From Sphingobium sp. 15-1 (GTDB taxonomy: Bacteria; Pseudomonadota; Alphaproteobacteria; Sphingomonadales; Sphingomonadaceae), in the NCBI RefSeq assembly GCF_013375535.1, contig NZ_JABXJG010000003.1:372001-436000 (forward strand): a DNA stretch of 64,000 bases, in the 5' to 3' direction. Of this stretch, positions 31,831 through 40,183 are shown piece by piece; within the stretch, counting starts at the first letter, position 1; the number at the start of each line of letters is the position of its first letter. Position numbers and translations under genes: made by a program. The notes under the pieces were generated by a model. It saw only the letters and a list, made by a program, of their open reading frames with translations. It had not been told where the DNA came from and made no database searches.

Positions 31831-33886
31831 CCTCCTCCCCGTAGCGCTGCTGAGGCGCAAGGCGGTTGTTTACGTGCGGCAGTCGACGAGCCAGCAAGTC
31901 ACCGCGAACCTGGAGAGCCAGCGCCGGCAGTACGAACTAGTTGAGCTCGCGCGGCGTTGGGGTTTCCGGGACGTCGAGGTGATCGACGAGGACTTGGGAC
32001 GCAGCGCGAGCGGTGCTGTGGATCGTCCGGGCTTCGAGCGTCTCGTGGAGGATCTATGTACGGGGCGCGTTGGCGCAGTGTTATGCCTTGAAGCCTCCCG
32101 CCTTTCTCGCAACGGACCTGACTGGCACCGGCTTCTCGAACTTTGCGGTCAGGTCGATGCCCGTGTCATTGACGTCGATGGCATCTACGATCCCGCCAAA
32201 CCAAACGACCGGCTCCTGCTCGGCATGAAGGGTAGCATCAGCGAGTTCGAGCTTTCTGTGATTCGTGGGCGGATGTACGAGGCTGCGCGGCAAAAAGCTC
32301 AGCGCGGCGAACTGCGTATCAGCGTTCCGATCGGCTACATTTGGCATCGTGATTACGGGCTGAGTTTTGACCCTGACCTTCGCGTTCAGGAGGCCATCAG
32401 GCACATATTCGCGCGGTTCCGCGAGATCGGCAGCGCCCGTCAGGTACTGATCGCCTTGAGCGCTGAAGGCATGCATTTCCCGCGTCCGTCGGACGGCAAG
32501 ATGATGGTCTCCTTCGATTGGGTTCCGATCCGATATCGCAACGTGGTCAGCGTGCTGAAGAACCCGTTCTACGCCGGTGTGTATGTCTATGGAAAAACTG
32601 AAAAGCGAACTGAGATTGTCGATGGCCGGGTGCGCAAAAGTTATGGGCACCGCAAGTCATATGGCGACTGGGGCGTCATGCTCAAGGAGCATCATGACGC
32701 CTATGTCAGCTGGGATGAGTTTGAGCGGAATCAGAAGGTCTTGGCTATCAACGCCTATGGGAAAGGCGGCGGCGTAAAGTCCGGTCGCGGCGGGAAAGCT
32801 CTCCTCGCAGGAATGCTCACTTGCGGGCATTGCGGTCGCCGCCTGTGCGTCGTTTATGTCGGTCGCGGTATCGGTTACCATGTCTACCGCTGTGACCGTT
32901 CAAACCATATGCTGGCCCGGCCCCGATGCATGACCACGAATGGTGCTCGAACCGATGCAGCGATTGCGGAGGAATTGTTGCGCGCCGTGGCGCCTCTGGC
33001 AATCGACGCGGCTTTGGAGGCAGAGCGTATGTATCTGGAAGGCGAAGCCCAGAGGCGACAAATGGTTGAGCTGGATTTGCAGCAAGCCCGGTATGAAGCC
33101 TCGCTTGCCGAGCGGCGTTACGCTGCCTGCGACCCTGATAACCGGCTGATCGCCGCTCAGTTGGAAAAGAGCTGGGAAGCGACCCTGCGCCGTGTCGAGG
33201 CTTGCGAGGCCCGGCTCAACGACCGTCAGGTGCGTGATGACGCCATCAGACCAGAATACGCCAGCCTGGCTCACGACCTCAAGGCAGCATGGGATGATCC
33301 AGCCGTTGATATGCGATTCCGCCAGCGCCTGCTGAGATCCTTGGTTAAGGATATAATCGCGACCGAGGACAAGGAAGGGAGGGAAGTAGAACTTACTATT
33401 CACTGGCAAGGCGGGCAGCACTCCCAGGTCCGGATTAGAAAGCCCAAGCCGGGCGAACACACCAAAAGCACACCCGCAGAAGCGATGGCGATCATCCGAT
33501 TGATGGCGACACGCTGGTCCGATGCTGATGTCGCAGCCACCCTCAATCGCATGGGTATGCGAACAGGTCAGGGCAAGACATGGACCGGGCATCGTGTCAG
33601 CTCGCTACGTCAGGTCCATAAAATCGAGGGCTATCGCGCGGCAGGCAACACCGACGGTGAATGGCTCACCATGTCGCAAGCCGCTACGAAGTTCGGCGTC
33701 ACCAATCACAAGATTCGCCGTGTCGTCGAAGCCGGCTTGCTCCACACCAAGCAGATTATGCCCGGTGCGCCTCACCAAATCCGCGCCACGGACCTTGAAA
33801 AGCCCGATGTGAAGGCAGCGATCTCGCAAAAAGGCCCGTGTCGCACTCAGGACCAGAACCAGGAATCCCTGTTTTCCGCCATATAA
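31817..33886 (+). CDS. Large serine recombinase with fused C-terminal helix-turn-helix
   Basis: A 689-residue large serine recombinase. The resolvase domain begins AVVYVRQSTS with the catalytic Ser23, followed by DEDLGRSASG, LEASRLSRNGPDWHRL and LLLGMKGSISEFELSVIRGR. The recombinase domain has VPIGYIWHRD and NPFYAGVYVYGK. A zinc ribbon follows: GMLTCGHCGRRL ... YRCDR ... RCM. A coiled-coil stretch lies around 33050-33250. The last 70 residues look like a MerR/excisionase-type helix-turn-helix (WLTMSQAATKFGVTNHKIRRVV ... GAPHQIRATDL), unusual for an integrase. It probably inserted this cassette into IS66. The frame looks intact. Confidence 0.93.
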   Translation: MTGGNLLPVALLRRKAVVYVRQSTSQQVTANLESQRRQYELVELARRWGFRDVEVIDEDLGRSASGAVDRPGFERLVEDLCTGRVGAVLCLEASRLSRNGPDWHRLLELCGQVDARVIDVDGIYDPAKPNDRLLLGMKGSISEFELSVIRGRMYEAARQKAQRGELRISVPIGYIWHRDYGLSFDPDLRVQEAIRHIFARFREIGSARQVLIALSAEGMHFPRPSDGKMMVSFDWVPIRYRNVVSVLKNPFYAGVYVYGKTEKRTEIVDGRVRKSYGHRKSYGDWGVMLKEHHDAYVSWDEFERNQKVLAINAYGKGGGVKSGRGGKALLAGMLTCGHCGRRLCVVYVGRGIGYHVYRCDRSNHMLARPRCMTTNGARTDAAIAEELLRAVAPLAIDAALEAERMYLEGEAQRRQMVELDLQQARYEASLAERRYAACDPDNRLIAAQLEKSWEATLRRVEACEARLNDRQVRDDAIRPEYASLAHDLKAAWDDPAVDMRFRQRLLRSLVKDIIATEDKEGREVELTIHWQGGQHSQVRIRKPKPGEHTKSTPAEAMAIIRLMATRWSDADVAATLNRMGMRTGQGKTWTGHRVSSLRQVHKIEGYRAAGNTDGEWLTMSQAATKFGVTNHKIRRVVEAGLLHTKQIMPGAPHQIRATDLEKPDVKAAISQKGPCRTQDQNQESLFSAI

Positions 33887-33922
33887 AAGGAGCAGCATAA
33901 TGAATCAGGCATTGCCCGCGGA

Positions 33923-34135
33923 AGGAAGAGTTGGCTGTTCGTGGGATCGGATCGGGGAGGAGACCGCGCCGCGATGATGTTCAGCCTCATCGGCTCCTGT
34001 CGGCTCAACGACGTCGATCCGCTCGCCTGGCTGACCGATGTCCTCACCCGCATCGCCGACCTCCCCCAGAACCAGCTGCATGAACTCCTGCCCTGGCACT
34101 GGAAAACCCTCCTGAACAGCGACCGGGCCAAATAG
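33923..34135 (+). pseudogene. tnpC: IS66-family TnpC, 3' part
   Basis: The last 70 codons of the interrupted IS66 transposase: RKSWLFVGSDRGGDRAAMMF, SLIGSCRLNDVDPLAWLTDV, LHELLPWHWKTLL. Joined to the 5' part ending at 31342 it would restore a normal IS66 C-terminus with few or no residues missing, which shows the cassette entered a full-length tnpC. Confidence 0.88.
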
Positions 34136-34320
34136 CCGCCTGACCAAACCGTGCCGTCGCTAGCCACAGTGCAAACTACGGTGCTTGCACTGCCGCTAAC
34201 TCGCGCGACTGCTCCTCTCTCGCAAGGCGGCCGCTATCGGATGCGTACTTCCCAAAGAGATGAATTTCTGAATCTATGGCTGCTAGTTGGAGGGCAATGC
34301 CAAGGGTGCAGCTATCGGAT

Positions 34321-34460
34321 TGCAGGACGACTTCGACGCGGCGGGCTTGAGGCGATTGGCGCGGTGACGCTGCAGATCGTGCGCGACCGGGTCGTGCGGT
34401 TCAATGATCGGCGTCCTGGTGGACTCCTCGACGGCAAGGTGCCGGGTATCGCTGGACACT
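34321..34460 (+). repeat. IS630-family transposase remnant
   Basis: A roughly 130-base piece encodes VTLQIVRDRVVRFNDRRPGG, which matches VTLQIVRDWVLRFNARGPDG of the IS630 copy at 53193. The DNA is alike too (CTGCAGATCGTGCGCGAC in both). The rest of the element is missing here. It marks another old insertion just downstream of IS66. Confidence 0.65.
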
Positions 34461-34792
34461 GGCTGTCGGTATGGCGGGAATGGATAGCCGATGTGCGATC
34501 GCCGTCAATAAAAAATAAACAATCATTTATTATTGATGCCTACGGGGCACTCCTTGATATCGATTGCGGTGTGACGTCGGCTGTCCCTGCGGCCAGCCAG
34601 CATTGGCGCTGCTTGTGGTCCTGGCCACAGGTATTCAACATGCTTCGGTCCGCGGGCGGTTCGCTCTTCGTCTCGAGCCTTTGCACTCATTCGAAAGCGA
34701 CAGCAGGAACATTGGTTGGATTCGAGTTCCAAAGCCCGCCACGCTGAAGCTACATCGTTGCGATCGGACCGGCGTTTGACAAAGGAGCAGGC
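34461..34792 (+). other. Non-coding stretch before the tyrosine phosphatase gene
   Basis: No gene seen. It contains an AT-rich patch at about 34506-34535 with AATAAA-CAATCA-TTTATT, a small inverted repeat unlike the GC-rich neighbours. It could hold the promoter for the phosphatase gene; AAAGGAGCAGGC precedes that start. Confidence 0.3.
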
Positions 34793-35659
34793 ATGACAGC
34801 AGATGATCTTCAACACGAGCGTACAGTGATGCTTGAGGGCGGCTCTAACGTCCGCGAGCTGGGCGGCTATCGCACCGAAAGCGGTCGGCTAGTGCGCTGG
34901 GGCACATTGTATCGGTCGGGCTCGTTATGGAAGCTGACGGCCGCAGATTGGCAGTGGATAGCAGAACGGCGCATCGCTACCGTCTGTGATCTGCGCACGC
35001 ATGAGGAGCGGGAAATTTCGCCGACCTTCTGGCAAGGTGGTGATCATACGCGTCACGTCGGCGATCCCTATCCAGCCGATCACCGGCTGTTCAATCCCGT
35101 TGAATATCAGCCCCCAGAGGGGCTGGAGCAGACTGGCGCCAACGACCGAGGTGCCGGACCAGAAGGAAAGGAAGGAGGGGTCTATGGACTGCTGGCCGAT
35201 TTGCTCGCGCCCTCGTTCCGCATGTATTTCGATGCCATAGCCGAAGGGCATGTGCCGGTAATCGTCCACTGTACGGCGGGGCAGGACCGCACCGGGCTCG
35301 TGGTAGGCATCCTGCTGACCATCCTGGGCGTGCCCCGCGAAACCATCCTCCACGATTACAGCCTGTCGACGATGCTGCGCAGCACAGAGAATGAGATCGA
35401 CCATGACGCGATCGAGCGGCTCAAGGACAGCAATTTCGTCGCGGGTTTCTACACTGACCTGGTCGCGCAGAGGGGGTCGGAGGTGCTCAAGCCGCGTCCG
35501 CTCTTGAACAGCCGGGGCGAACTCCTACTGCTCGATGCTTTCCGGGCAATTGAAAGGCGCCGGGGGAGCATCGGAAACTATGTTCGAGATGTCTTGGGGA
35601 TCGATGATCAGGCTGTAGCTCGTCTCCGGGAAGTTTGTCTGGAGGACGAGCCTGCCTGA
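34793..35659 (+). CDS. Tyrosine/serine phosphatase (Tyr_phosphatase3/IphP-like)
   Basis: A 288-residue dual-specificity-type phosphatase. The N-terminal NVRELGGYRTESGRLVRWGTLYRSG is the family hallmark, CDLRTHEERE follows, and the P-loop is VHCTAGQDRTG with Cys160 and Arg166 of the CX5R motif. Family members dephosphorylate phosphotyrosine or other small phosphorylated molecules. It stands alone between mobile-element debris (IS66/IS630 upstream, IS110 downstream), with no catabolic partner, so it may be cargo moved in with the elements or a gene stranded by insertions. Confidence 0.9.
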   Translation: MTADDLQHERTVMLEGGSNVRELGGYRTESGRLVRWGTLYRSGSLWKLTAADWQWIAERRIATVCDLRTHEEREISPTFWQGGDHTRHVGDPYPADHRLFNPVEYQPPEGLEQTGANDRGAGPEGKEGGVYGLLADLLAPSFRMYFDAIAEGHVPVIVHCTAGQDRTGLVVGILLTILGVPRETILHDYSLSTMLRSTENEIDHDAIERLKDSNFVAGFYTDLVAQRGSEVLKPRPLLNSRGELLLLDAFRAIERRRGSIGNYVRDVLGIDDQAVARLREVCLEDEPA

Positions 35660-36013
35660 ATCTGGGGATGTCAGAGTGTCAGATTAGCATCCCCGCTTCG
35701 TCGGCCCTTCATGATGGGAATGGGCCGTGGGAAGGCGGGTCGTCTGGCCGAACTGGGATCTGCTCGTCGCAACCAGGGGGCGAACGAGACAGGCGCTGTC
35801 CCTGTGCCGATGCGATCATGGAATAACCTGGCCTATGTCAGAGCGGTTTCCACAGGAAATGGATCGCTGGGGATTCCTTTTTCGGTGGTTTTGTAATTCT
35901 CATGTGCGCATTCAAGAGTGAGGTCGCGAGATTCCGGCCGCCTCTTTTGGCGTGAGGGGGGAATTGGCTGTGCAGGGTCGGACGCGGCGGCAGTAAGACG
36001 ACGGTTGCTCAGA

Positions 36014-36064
36014 CTCTGATACGCGGGTTGGATACCGCAGGACCGTGGTTCGTCTTGGGCCTTC
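36014..36064 (-). ncRNA. Conserved IS110 3' element (second copy)
   Basis: Read on the minus strand this block matches 28877-28927 downstream of the first IS110 transposase: GGCCC-AAGACG, then CTGCGGTATCCAACCCGCG and ATCAGAG. It lies 140 bases past the stop of the truncated transposase, in the same relative orientation. Candidate bridge-RNA core of an IS1111-group element. The remainder of 35660-36203 shows nothing else I can name. Confidence 0.4.
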
Positions 36065-36203
36065 CTCTGTCTCACGTCGCGCGAACTGAAGATCGCCGAA
36101 TCACATCGAGGGTTACCCTGACCGGCCATCGCGCCCGACGCTGCACAGCATGGATAAGAAATTTGCTGCTCCTTTTTGCCTGGTTGGGGGGGCTCAAGCG
36201 GTT

Positions 36204-37094
36204 TCAAGCGGTTTGCACTGGGGCGGGATTCTGGATGGCTATCGCCCAGACGAAGGCGGCGAGTTCGCGTGCGATGGCGACTGTCACGACATTCTTAGGC
36301 CGCCCTGGCCGCAGCAATCGGCGGTAGCGCGCGCAGAGGCGAACCTGTGCCTTCCACGCGATGTCCCGCGCTTCCTGGGAGAGATTGGCGCTGCGACGGA
36401 GGAGGTCTCCGGCGACCCGCGCCGGGAGCCGATAGGTCCAGGCGCTCTCCACCAACATGCGTCGGGCCCGGCTATTGCCTGCCTTGGTGATTTTTCCTTG
36501 CGAGCGGGTTGACCCCGACGACCGTTCGCGTGGCACAAGTCCGAGCCATCCCATCAGTTGCCGGGGATTGGCGAAGCGCCGGAAATCACCCACTTCCGCG
36601 ATGATGGTTACCGCCGCGATGAGTGATACGCCACGCAATGCCTGGATAGCCGCCACCACCGGATGGAGAGACCAACAGGGCAGCAGTGCTCCGATTTGCT
36701 CAAGTCGCGAACGGCGATCCTCGGCCTGCTCGATGGCGCGATTATATTCCTCGAACGCAATCTGCTGAGCCGGGTGATCGAAACGCTGGTCGCCGAGCCA
36801 GCGACGGTGCTTCTTGCTCCAATGTTTGATGCCATCCTTATAGATCCGGCCATGGCGTAGAAGGAAGGACAGCAGTTGTTGTCGTGCCCGGCGCACCATT
36901 TCCACCGCCGAAATCCGCGCCCGAACGAGATCACGCATGGCTTCATGCTCCGTGTCGGGTACCCAGATCGATGTCAGTTCACCGGCTCGAAACAGGCTGG
37001 CGAGAACGACGGCATCGCGGCGGTCAGTCTTGACCTGGCTGCCAGGCCGGGCCGGCGTCATCGAAGGCGCTACTACGTGGCAAGCATAGCCCAG
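36204..37094 (-). pseudogene. IS110-family transposase, N-terminally truncated
   Basis: Homology to IS110 transposases starts abruptly at LGYACHVVAPSMTPARPGSQ and runs to the normal C-terminus (LMGWLGLVPRERSSG, ITKAGNSRARRMLVESAW, ARELAAFVWAIA). The first 70 or so residues, with the first catalytic Asp and the Glu, are absent, replaced by sequence running into a hairpin and the end of the TetR gene. KTDRRDAVVLASLFRAGELT with the later aspartates is kept. It is a different subtype from the copy at 27661, so not a recent duplicate. Not functional by itself. Confidence 0.85.
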
Positions 37095-37104
37095 TTTGTT
37101 GATT

Positions 37105-37180
37105 ATGGGATGGCTCGCTCCTTTCCTCTTCAGCACCGACATCATATCCGATGTCAGGGAAAAGGGGCGAGCTATCCCAT
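37105..37180. repeat. Long imperfect hairpin at the TetR / IS110 junction
   Basis: Arms 37105-37121 and 37164-37180 pair over 17 positions with two mismatches, and an inner GACATC-ATATCC-GATGTC hairpin sits in the middle, so almost the whole 76 bases fold on themselves. The TetR stop codon (37174-37172) lies inside the outer arm. It could be a transcription terminator for TetR, or an IS110 target or end. Confidence 0.5.
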
Positions 37181-37831
37181 ACTCAGCAGTTCGCGAATGG
37201 CGTCGTGCAGGCGGGAAATATAAGTCGGGCTGGCATAAGGCTGGATCAGGCTGATATGGTGGATGCAGCAGTCGTAGATGGCCAGGCTCCCGTCGCATCC
37301 CTCGTCGCTACTCGATCGTGCAGCGCTCAAGCGATTGACCCACACTGCCCACATATTCTCACCGAGGATTTGGGGACTGTTGGGCGGAGAAATCGGAGCG
37401 ATGTCGCCAACGGCGATCGCACTCTCGATCCGCTGGATGGAGACGCCCATCGCGATCTTCATGATCCGCTGATAGCTTTCCGCAAGATGGGCATCGGTCG
37501 CAGTAAAATATGTGAGCGATTCGAAAAAGAAATGGTAGCGCCACATCAGGCCGAAAAGATTGACCATATACTCGGCCAGATGTTTGGCACTCGGGTTGCG
37601 CGGACTGCCCAAAACCTGTGCGGCCTCCGCCTCAAGTCGGTCGATTAGCGAATAAATGATGTCCTGCTTCCGGGCGAAATGGTAAGTCAGATTGCCTGGA
37701 CTTATACCCAATTCTGATGCGATCTTGTAGATAGCAACCCGATCGACGCCATTGCTGTTGAATAGTTTCAACGCTGACGACAAAATCCTTTCAGGCGTGG
37801 ATTCGCTGCCCAATGCGCAAGCCTTTGTCAA
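37172..37831 (-). CDS. TetR-family transcriptional regulator
   Basis: A 219-residue regulator. The N-terminal helix-turn-helix spans about residues 13-60: PERILSSALKLFNSNGVDRV, IYKIASELGISPGNLTYHFARKQDIIYSLI. The rest is the helical ligand-binding domain (WRYHFFFESLTYFTATDAHL). This is the TetR branch common as local repressors of acyl-CoA and steroid catabolic genes. It is the only regulator gene in the window and faces a divergent NmrA-like gene; the intergenic region between holds direct repeats that may be its operator. The C-terminus abuts the hairpin and truncated IS110, so the last residues may have been altered. Confidence 0.88.
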   Translation of the reverse strand: MTKACALGSESTPERILSSALKLFNSNGVDRVAIYKIASELGISPGNLTYHFARKQDIIYSLIDRLEAEAAQVLGSPRNPSAKHLAEYMVNLFGLMWRYHFFFESLTYFTATDAHLAESYQRIMKIAMGVSIQRIESAIAVGDIAPISPPNSPQILGENMWAVWVNRLSAARSSSDEGCDGSLAIYDCCIHHISLIQPYASPTYISRLHDAIRELLSMG

Positions 37832-37838
37832 TTAGTAA

Positions 37839-38036
37839 TTAGTAATCACGCATAGCAGCATGCTTGCCGCCGTCAAGCTCGGCAGAGCGTGCGACGACCA
37901 TGCCCGTTTCTGATCCGTGACAAACCAGCAACAATGCCCGGTTGGCCAAGCGCAGCGGCAATGCGCCTACATCTTGGATCGAGGCGCCTTCCCAGCCAGG
38001 GATACCATCGCGCACCTTGGAGGGGCCGATGGGCAA
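37839..38036 (-). pseudogene. Possible rhodanese-domain remnant
   Basis: The frame reads GIPGWEGASIQDVGALPLRLANRALLLVCHGSETGM in two overlapping pieces, then ELDGGKHAAM. I-P-G-x-x, a hydrophobic strand ending in the cysteine loop CHGSETG, and L-D-G-G resemble the end of a rhodanese domain with a helix missing. It may be decayed sulfurtransferase DNA in the 380-base gap between TetR and the NmrA-like gene. Weak evidence. Confidence 0.2.
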
Positions 38037-38083
38037 CTACGCCCAGCTCAGCGAAATCTGAATGGGAGCGATCAAGAATTTTC

Positions 38084-38116
38084 ATAGGCACTAGCTAAAA
38101 AAAAAGATAGGCACTA
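38084..38116. promoter_or_regulatory. Direct repeats ATAGGCACTA, 23 bases apart
   Basis: ATAGGCACTA occurs at 38084-38093 and again at 38107-38116, separated by an A-rich spacer, in the divergent region between TetR and the NmrA-like gene. Two turns of helix separate the copies, as expected for a regulator binding one face. Candidate TetR operator. Confidence 0.4.
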
Positions 38117-38212
38117 TGCTCCTAAATATTGGTGTATCCGACATGCCGGCAGGGCCGCAATCATGTCGACTGCTGGCCCGCGGATACTCTCAGGCTGATG
38201 AGCGAGGACAGG

Positions 38213-39163
38213 ATGTCGGACAAGAAGACGATCGCAGTGACATGCGCAAGCAGCAGGATGGGGCAGGCAGCCGTACGGCAATTGATCGAGAGCGGTTTCG
38301 CCCCTCGCGCGATCTCCAGGAGTGTCGGCGTTTTCGGGCGCGAAGAATTCAGCGGCACGGCCGTTGTAGACGGCGATTTCAGCAGCGTTGACAGCCTACA
38401 GGCTGCATTCACCGGCAGCGCCGCCATTCTGAGCGCTATCCCGTCGCTGGCAGCCGAAAAGTCCCCGCAATATGCCCAGAACCTCGTGGACGCCGCAAAA
38501 AGGGCAGGGGTGCGCCGGATTGTGCATAATTCCATGATGTGGGCGCCTGACGAACCCTGCGGACAGCCTTATTATGACGCCGTTCTCGACCTCGAAAACA
38601 TCATCGTCGGATCGGGATTGGAGGTCACTATCTTTCGCCCAGTTCTGTTCATGGACAATCTCCTGACGCGCTTTGCCAAACCCAACCTCGTCGAACATGG
38701 CCTTTACCGCTATTGTCAGAAGCCCGGAATGCTAGCCAATTGGATCGCGATGGACGATGTAGCCAAATTCATGGTTGCAGCGATCGATCGTGACGACCTG
38801 GTCGGCCGGCGCATTGCGATCGGCGGGCCGGAAACCTTGCCGGTGGAAGCGGTGGTCAGCACCTTGGCCAACGCTATTGGTCGGCCGATCACCTACGAAT
38901 ATGAAGATCCCTATGATTGGGGTTACCGCGTCCATGGCGAAGTGGGTCTTGGCGACCTAATGCCGCGTGACGTTTATGCCCAGGCGATGGGCGCTTTTTA
39001 CACCTTCAACAATGAATCCCCGTTTCGGCCATTTCAGGTCGACATGGCTCCTGTGCTCAAGGACATTCCGGTAAAGCTGGTTTCCTTGCGCGCCTGGGCG
39101 TCGGCCCAGGATTGGTCGCCGGAGGAGGACGGTGCGGGGAAGGTGGGGTCGGTAACGGCCTAA
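38213..39163 (+). CDS. NmrA-like / atypical SDR NAD(P)-binding protein
   Basis: A 316-residue atypical short-chain dehydrogenase. It begins MSDKKTIAVTCASSRMGQAAVRQLIESG, an NmrA-type dinucleotide motif, then VVDGDFSSVDSLQAAFTGSAAIL, a YAQNLVDAAKRAGVRRIVHNS strand, and IFRPVLFMDNLL. Proteins of this group act as NADPH-dependent reductases or as redox-sensing regulators. ATG 38213 is preferred (GAGGACAGG upstream); ATG 38198 is possible. It heads a plus-strand run with two NTF2-like genes and an SDR. Confidence 0.82.
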   Translation: MSDKKTIAVTCASSRMGQAAVRQLIESGFAPRAISRSVGVFGREEFSGTAVVDGDFSSVDSLQAAFTGSAAILSAIPSLAAEKSPQYAQNLVDAAKRAGVRRIVHNSMMWAPDEPCGQPYYDAVLDLENIIVGSGLEVTIFRPVLFMDNLLTRFAKPNLVEHGLYRYCQKPGMLANWIAMDDVAKFMVAAIDRDDLVGRRIAIGGPETLPVEAVVSTLANAIGRPITYEYEDPYDWGYRVHGEVGLGDLMPRDVYAQAMGAFYTFNNESPFRPFQVDMAPVLKDIPVKLVSLRAWASAQDWSPEEDGAGKVGSVTA

Positions 39164-39240
39164 GAACGCCATTCAGGATGATGACGGCGCGACAAGCGCC
39201 GCATCGGCGACCGGCGCCATGGGTGAATCGGAGTAGATCG

Positions 39241-39627
39241 ATGGAAAGTGCGAAGAAGCAGGCCATCCACCAATATTGCGACGCGGTGGGAAGAGGGGAT
39301 GTAGAGCAGATCCGCAGTCTGGTGACCGAGGATTATACTCACACCTTTCTGGGTTCGACAAACTTTGCCGGCACGCGCACGCTCCCGGAACTCATCGCGG
39401 TGCTTGAGTCATTCTCCGCTGCCCTGGCTTCGCCTGGTACGTTCACCTTTCATGAAATGGCGGAAGAGGGCGATCTCGTCATAGCGATCTTTTCGGGCAA
39501 GTGCGAGCTTGCGAACGGCAACAGGTTCGACGGCGACTATGGTGCAGCGTTTCGGTTCCGTGGCGACAAAATCCTGTCGCTGCGGGAACTGGTCGACACT
39601 AAATTGGCCGACAGCGCATTCGGCTAA
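39241..39627 (+). CDS. NTF2-like protein (paralogue A of a tandem pair)
   Basis: A 128-residue NTF2/SnoaL-like protein: AIHQYCDAVGRGDVEQIRSL, TEDYTHTFLGSTNFAGTR, HEMAEEGDLVIAIFSGKCEL, ending ELVDTKLADSAFG. It is a close paralogue of the protein at 39748, with the same length and identical ends (DTKLAD-x-x-FG). The fold can host small isomerases or lyases; the catalytic residues cannot be assigned. The start ATG at 39241 is where the alignment with its paralogue begins. Confidence 0.85.
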   Translation: MESAKKQAIHQYCDAVGRGDVEQIRSLVTEDYTHTFLGSTNFAGTRTLPELIAVLESFSAALASPGTFTFHEMAEEGDLVIAIFSGKCELANGNRFDGDYGAAFRFRGDKILSLRELVDTKLADSAFG

Positions 39628-39747
39628 CCGCCTCAGTTGACTGCTAGCATAGTCATGCGGCGAGCAACTTGCCCACGCATGGCATAAGCTGCCGGCGGAT
39701 GGGAGCATGATAGGTTATGGAGCGGCCGCACTGACGGGAGCAGCAAT

Positions 39748-40134
39748 ATGGACGGCTTTAAAAAACAGGTTGTGCAACAGTTTTTCGACGCCGTTGCGGC
39801 AGGGGATGCAGCCCGGTTGCGAAGCCTCGTCACCGATGATTTTACACACCGCTTTTTGGGTACGACGGCGCTCGCCGGCACGCGCAATTTTGCCGAACTT
39901 TCGGCGATGCAGACCGCATTTTCCGCAGCCCTGGCAGGACCCGGCGCATTCACGATTGACGAAATAGCGGAGGAGGGCAATCTGGTGCTGGCGGTCTTGT
40001 CAGGCAGTTTCGCTCTCAAAAACGGTAAGAGATATGACGGCGATTATGTTGCCTCGATCGGATTTCGTGGTGACCATATTCTCTACATGCATGAACTTGG
40101 CGACACCAAATTGGCTGATGACGTCTTCGGATGA
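39748..40134 (+). CDS. NTF2-like protein (paralogue B of a tandem pair)
   Basis: A 128-residue protein starting MDGFKKQVVQQFFDAVAAGD, with SLVTDDFTHRFLGTTALAGT, IDEIAEEGNLVLAVLSGSFAL and DTKLADDVFG. It aligns end to end with the protein at 39241, so the two arose by tandem duplication and have since diverged. An SDR gene follows 49 bases later and may act with them. Confidence 0.85.
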   Translation: MDGFKKQVVQQFFDAVAAGDAARLRSLVTDDFTHRFLGTTALAGTRNFAELSAMQTAFSAALAGPGAFTIDEIAEEGNLVLAVLSGSFALKNGKRYDGDYVASIGFRGDHILYMHELGDTKLADDVFG

Positions 40135-40183
40135 TCATAAGCCGTCCATCATCGATGCAGATAGATATTGAAAAGGATGACTC

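Larger units (their letters stand above)
31343..33922 (+). mobile_element. Serine-recombinase cassette inserted in IS66 tnpC (copy 1)
   Basis: About 2.58 kb between the two halves of tnpC, carrying a 100-residue-type ORF, a 60-residue ORF and a 689-residue serine recombinase, all in one direction and overlapping. Borders are inferred from where IS66 protein homology stops (after AIS) and resumes (RKSW). No long direct repeat is seen at the junctions, which fits serine-recombinase integration. A homologous cassette begins near 62690. Confidence 0.75.

Noticed and set aside
29045..34140. Exact IS66 terminal inverted repeats
   Set aside because: I could not find a convincing matching pair at the two ends, so no borders are given for the whole IS66.
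34500..34540. AT-rich inverted repeat as an origin or transfer origin
   Set aside because: Only a 6-bp stem, no iterons or Rep/relaxase gene nearby.
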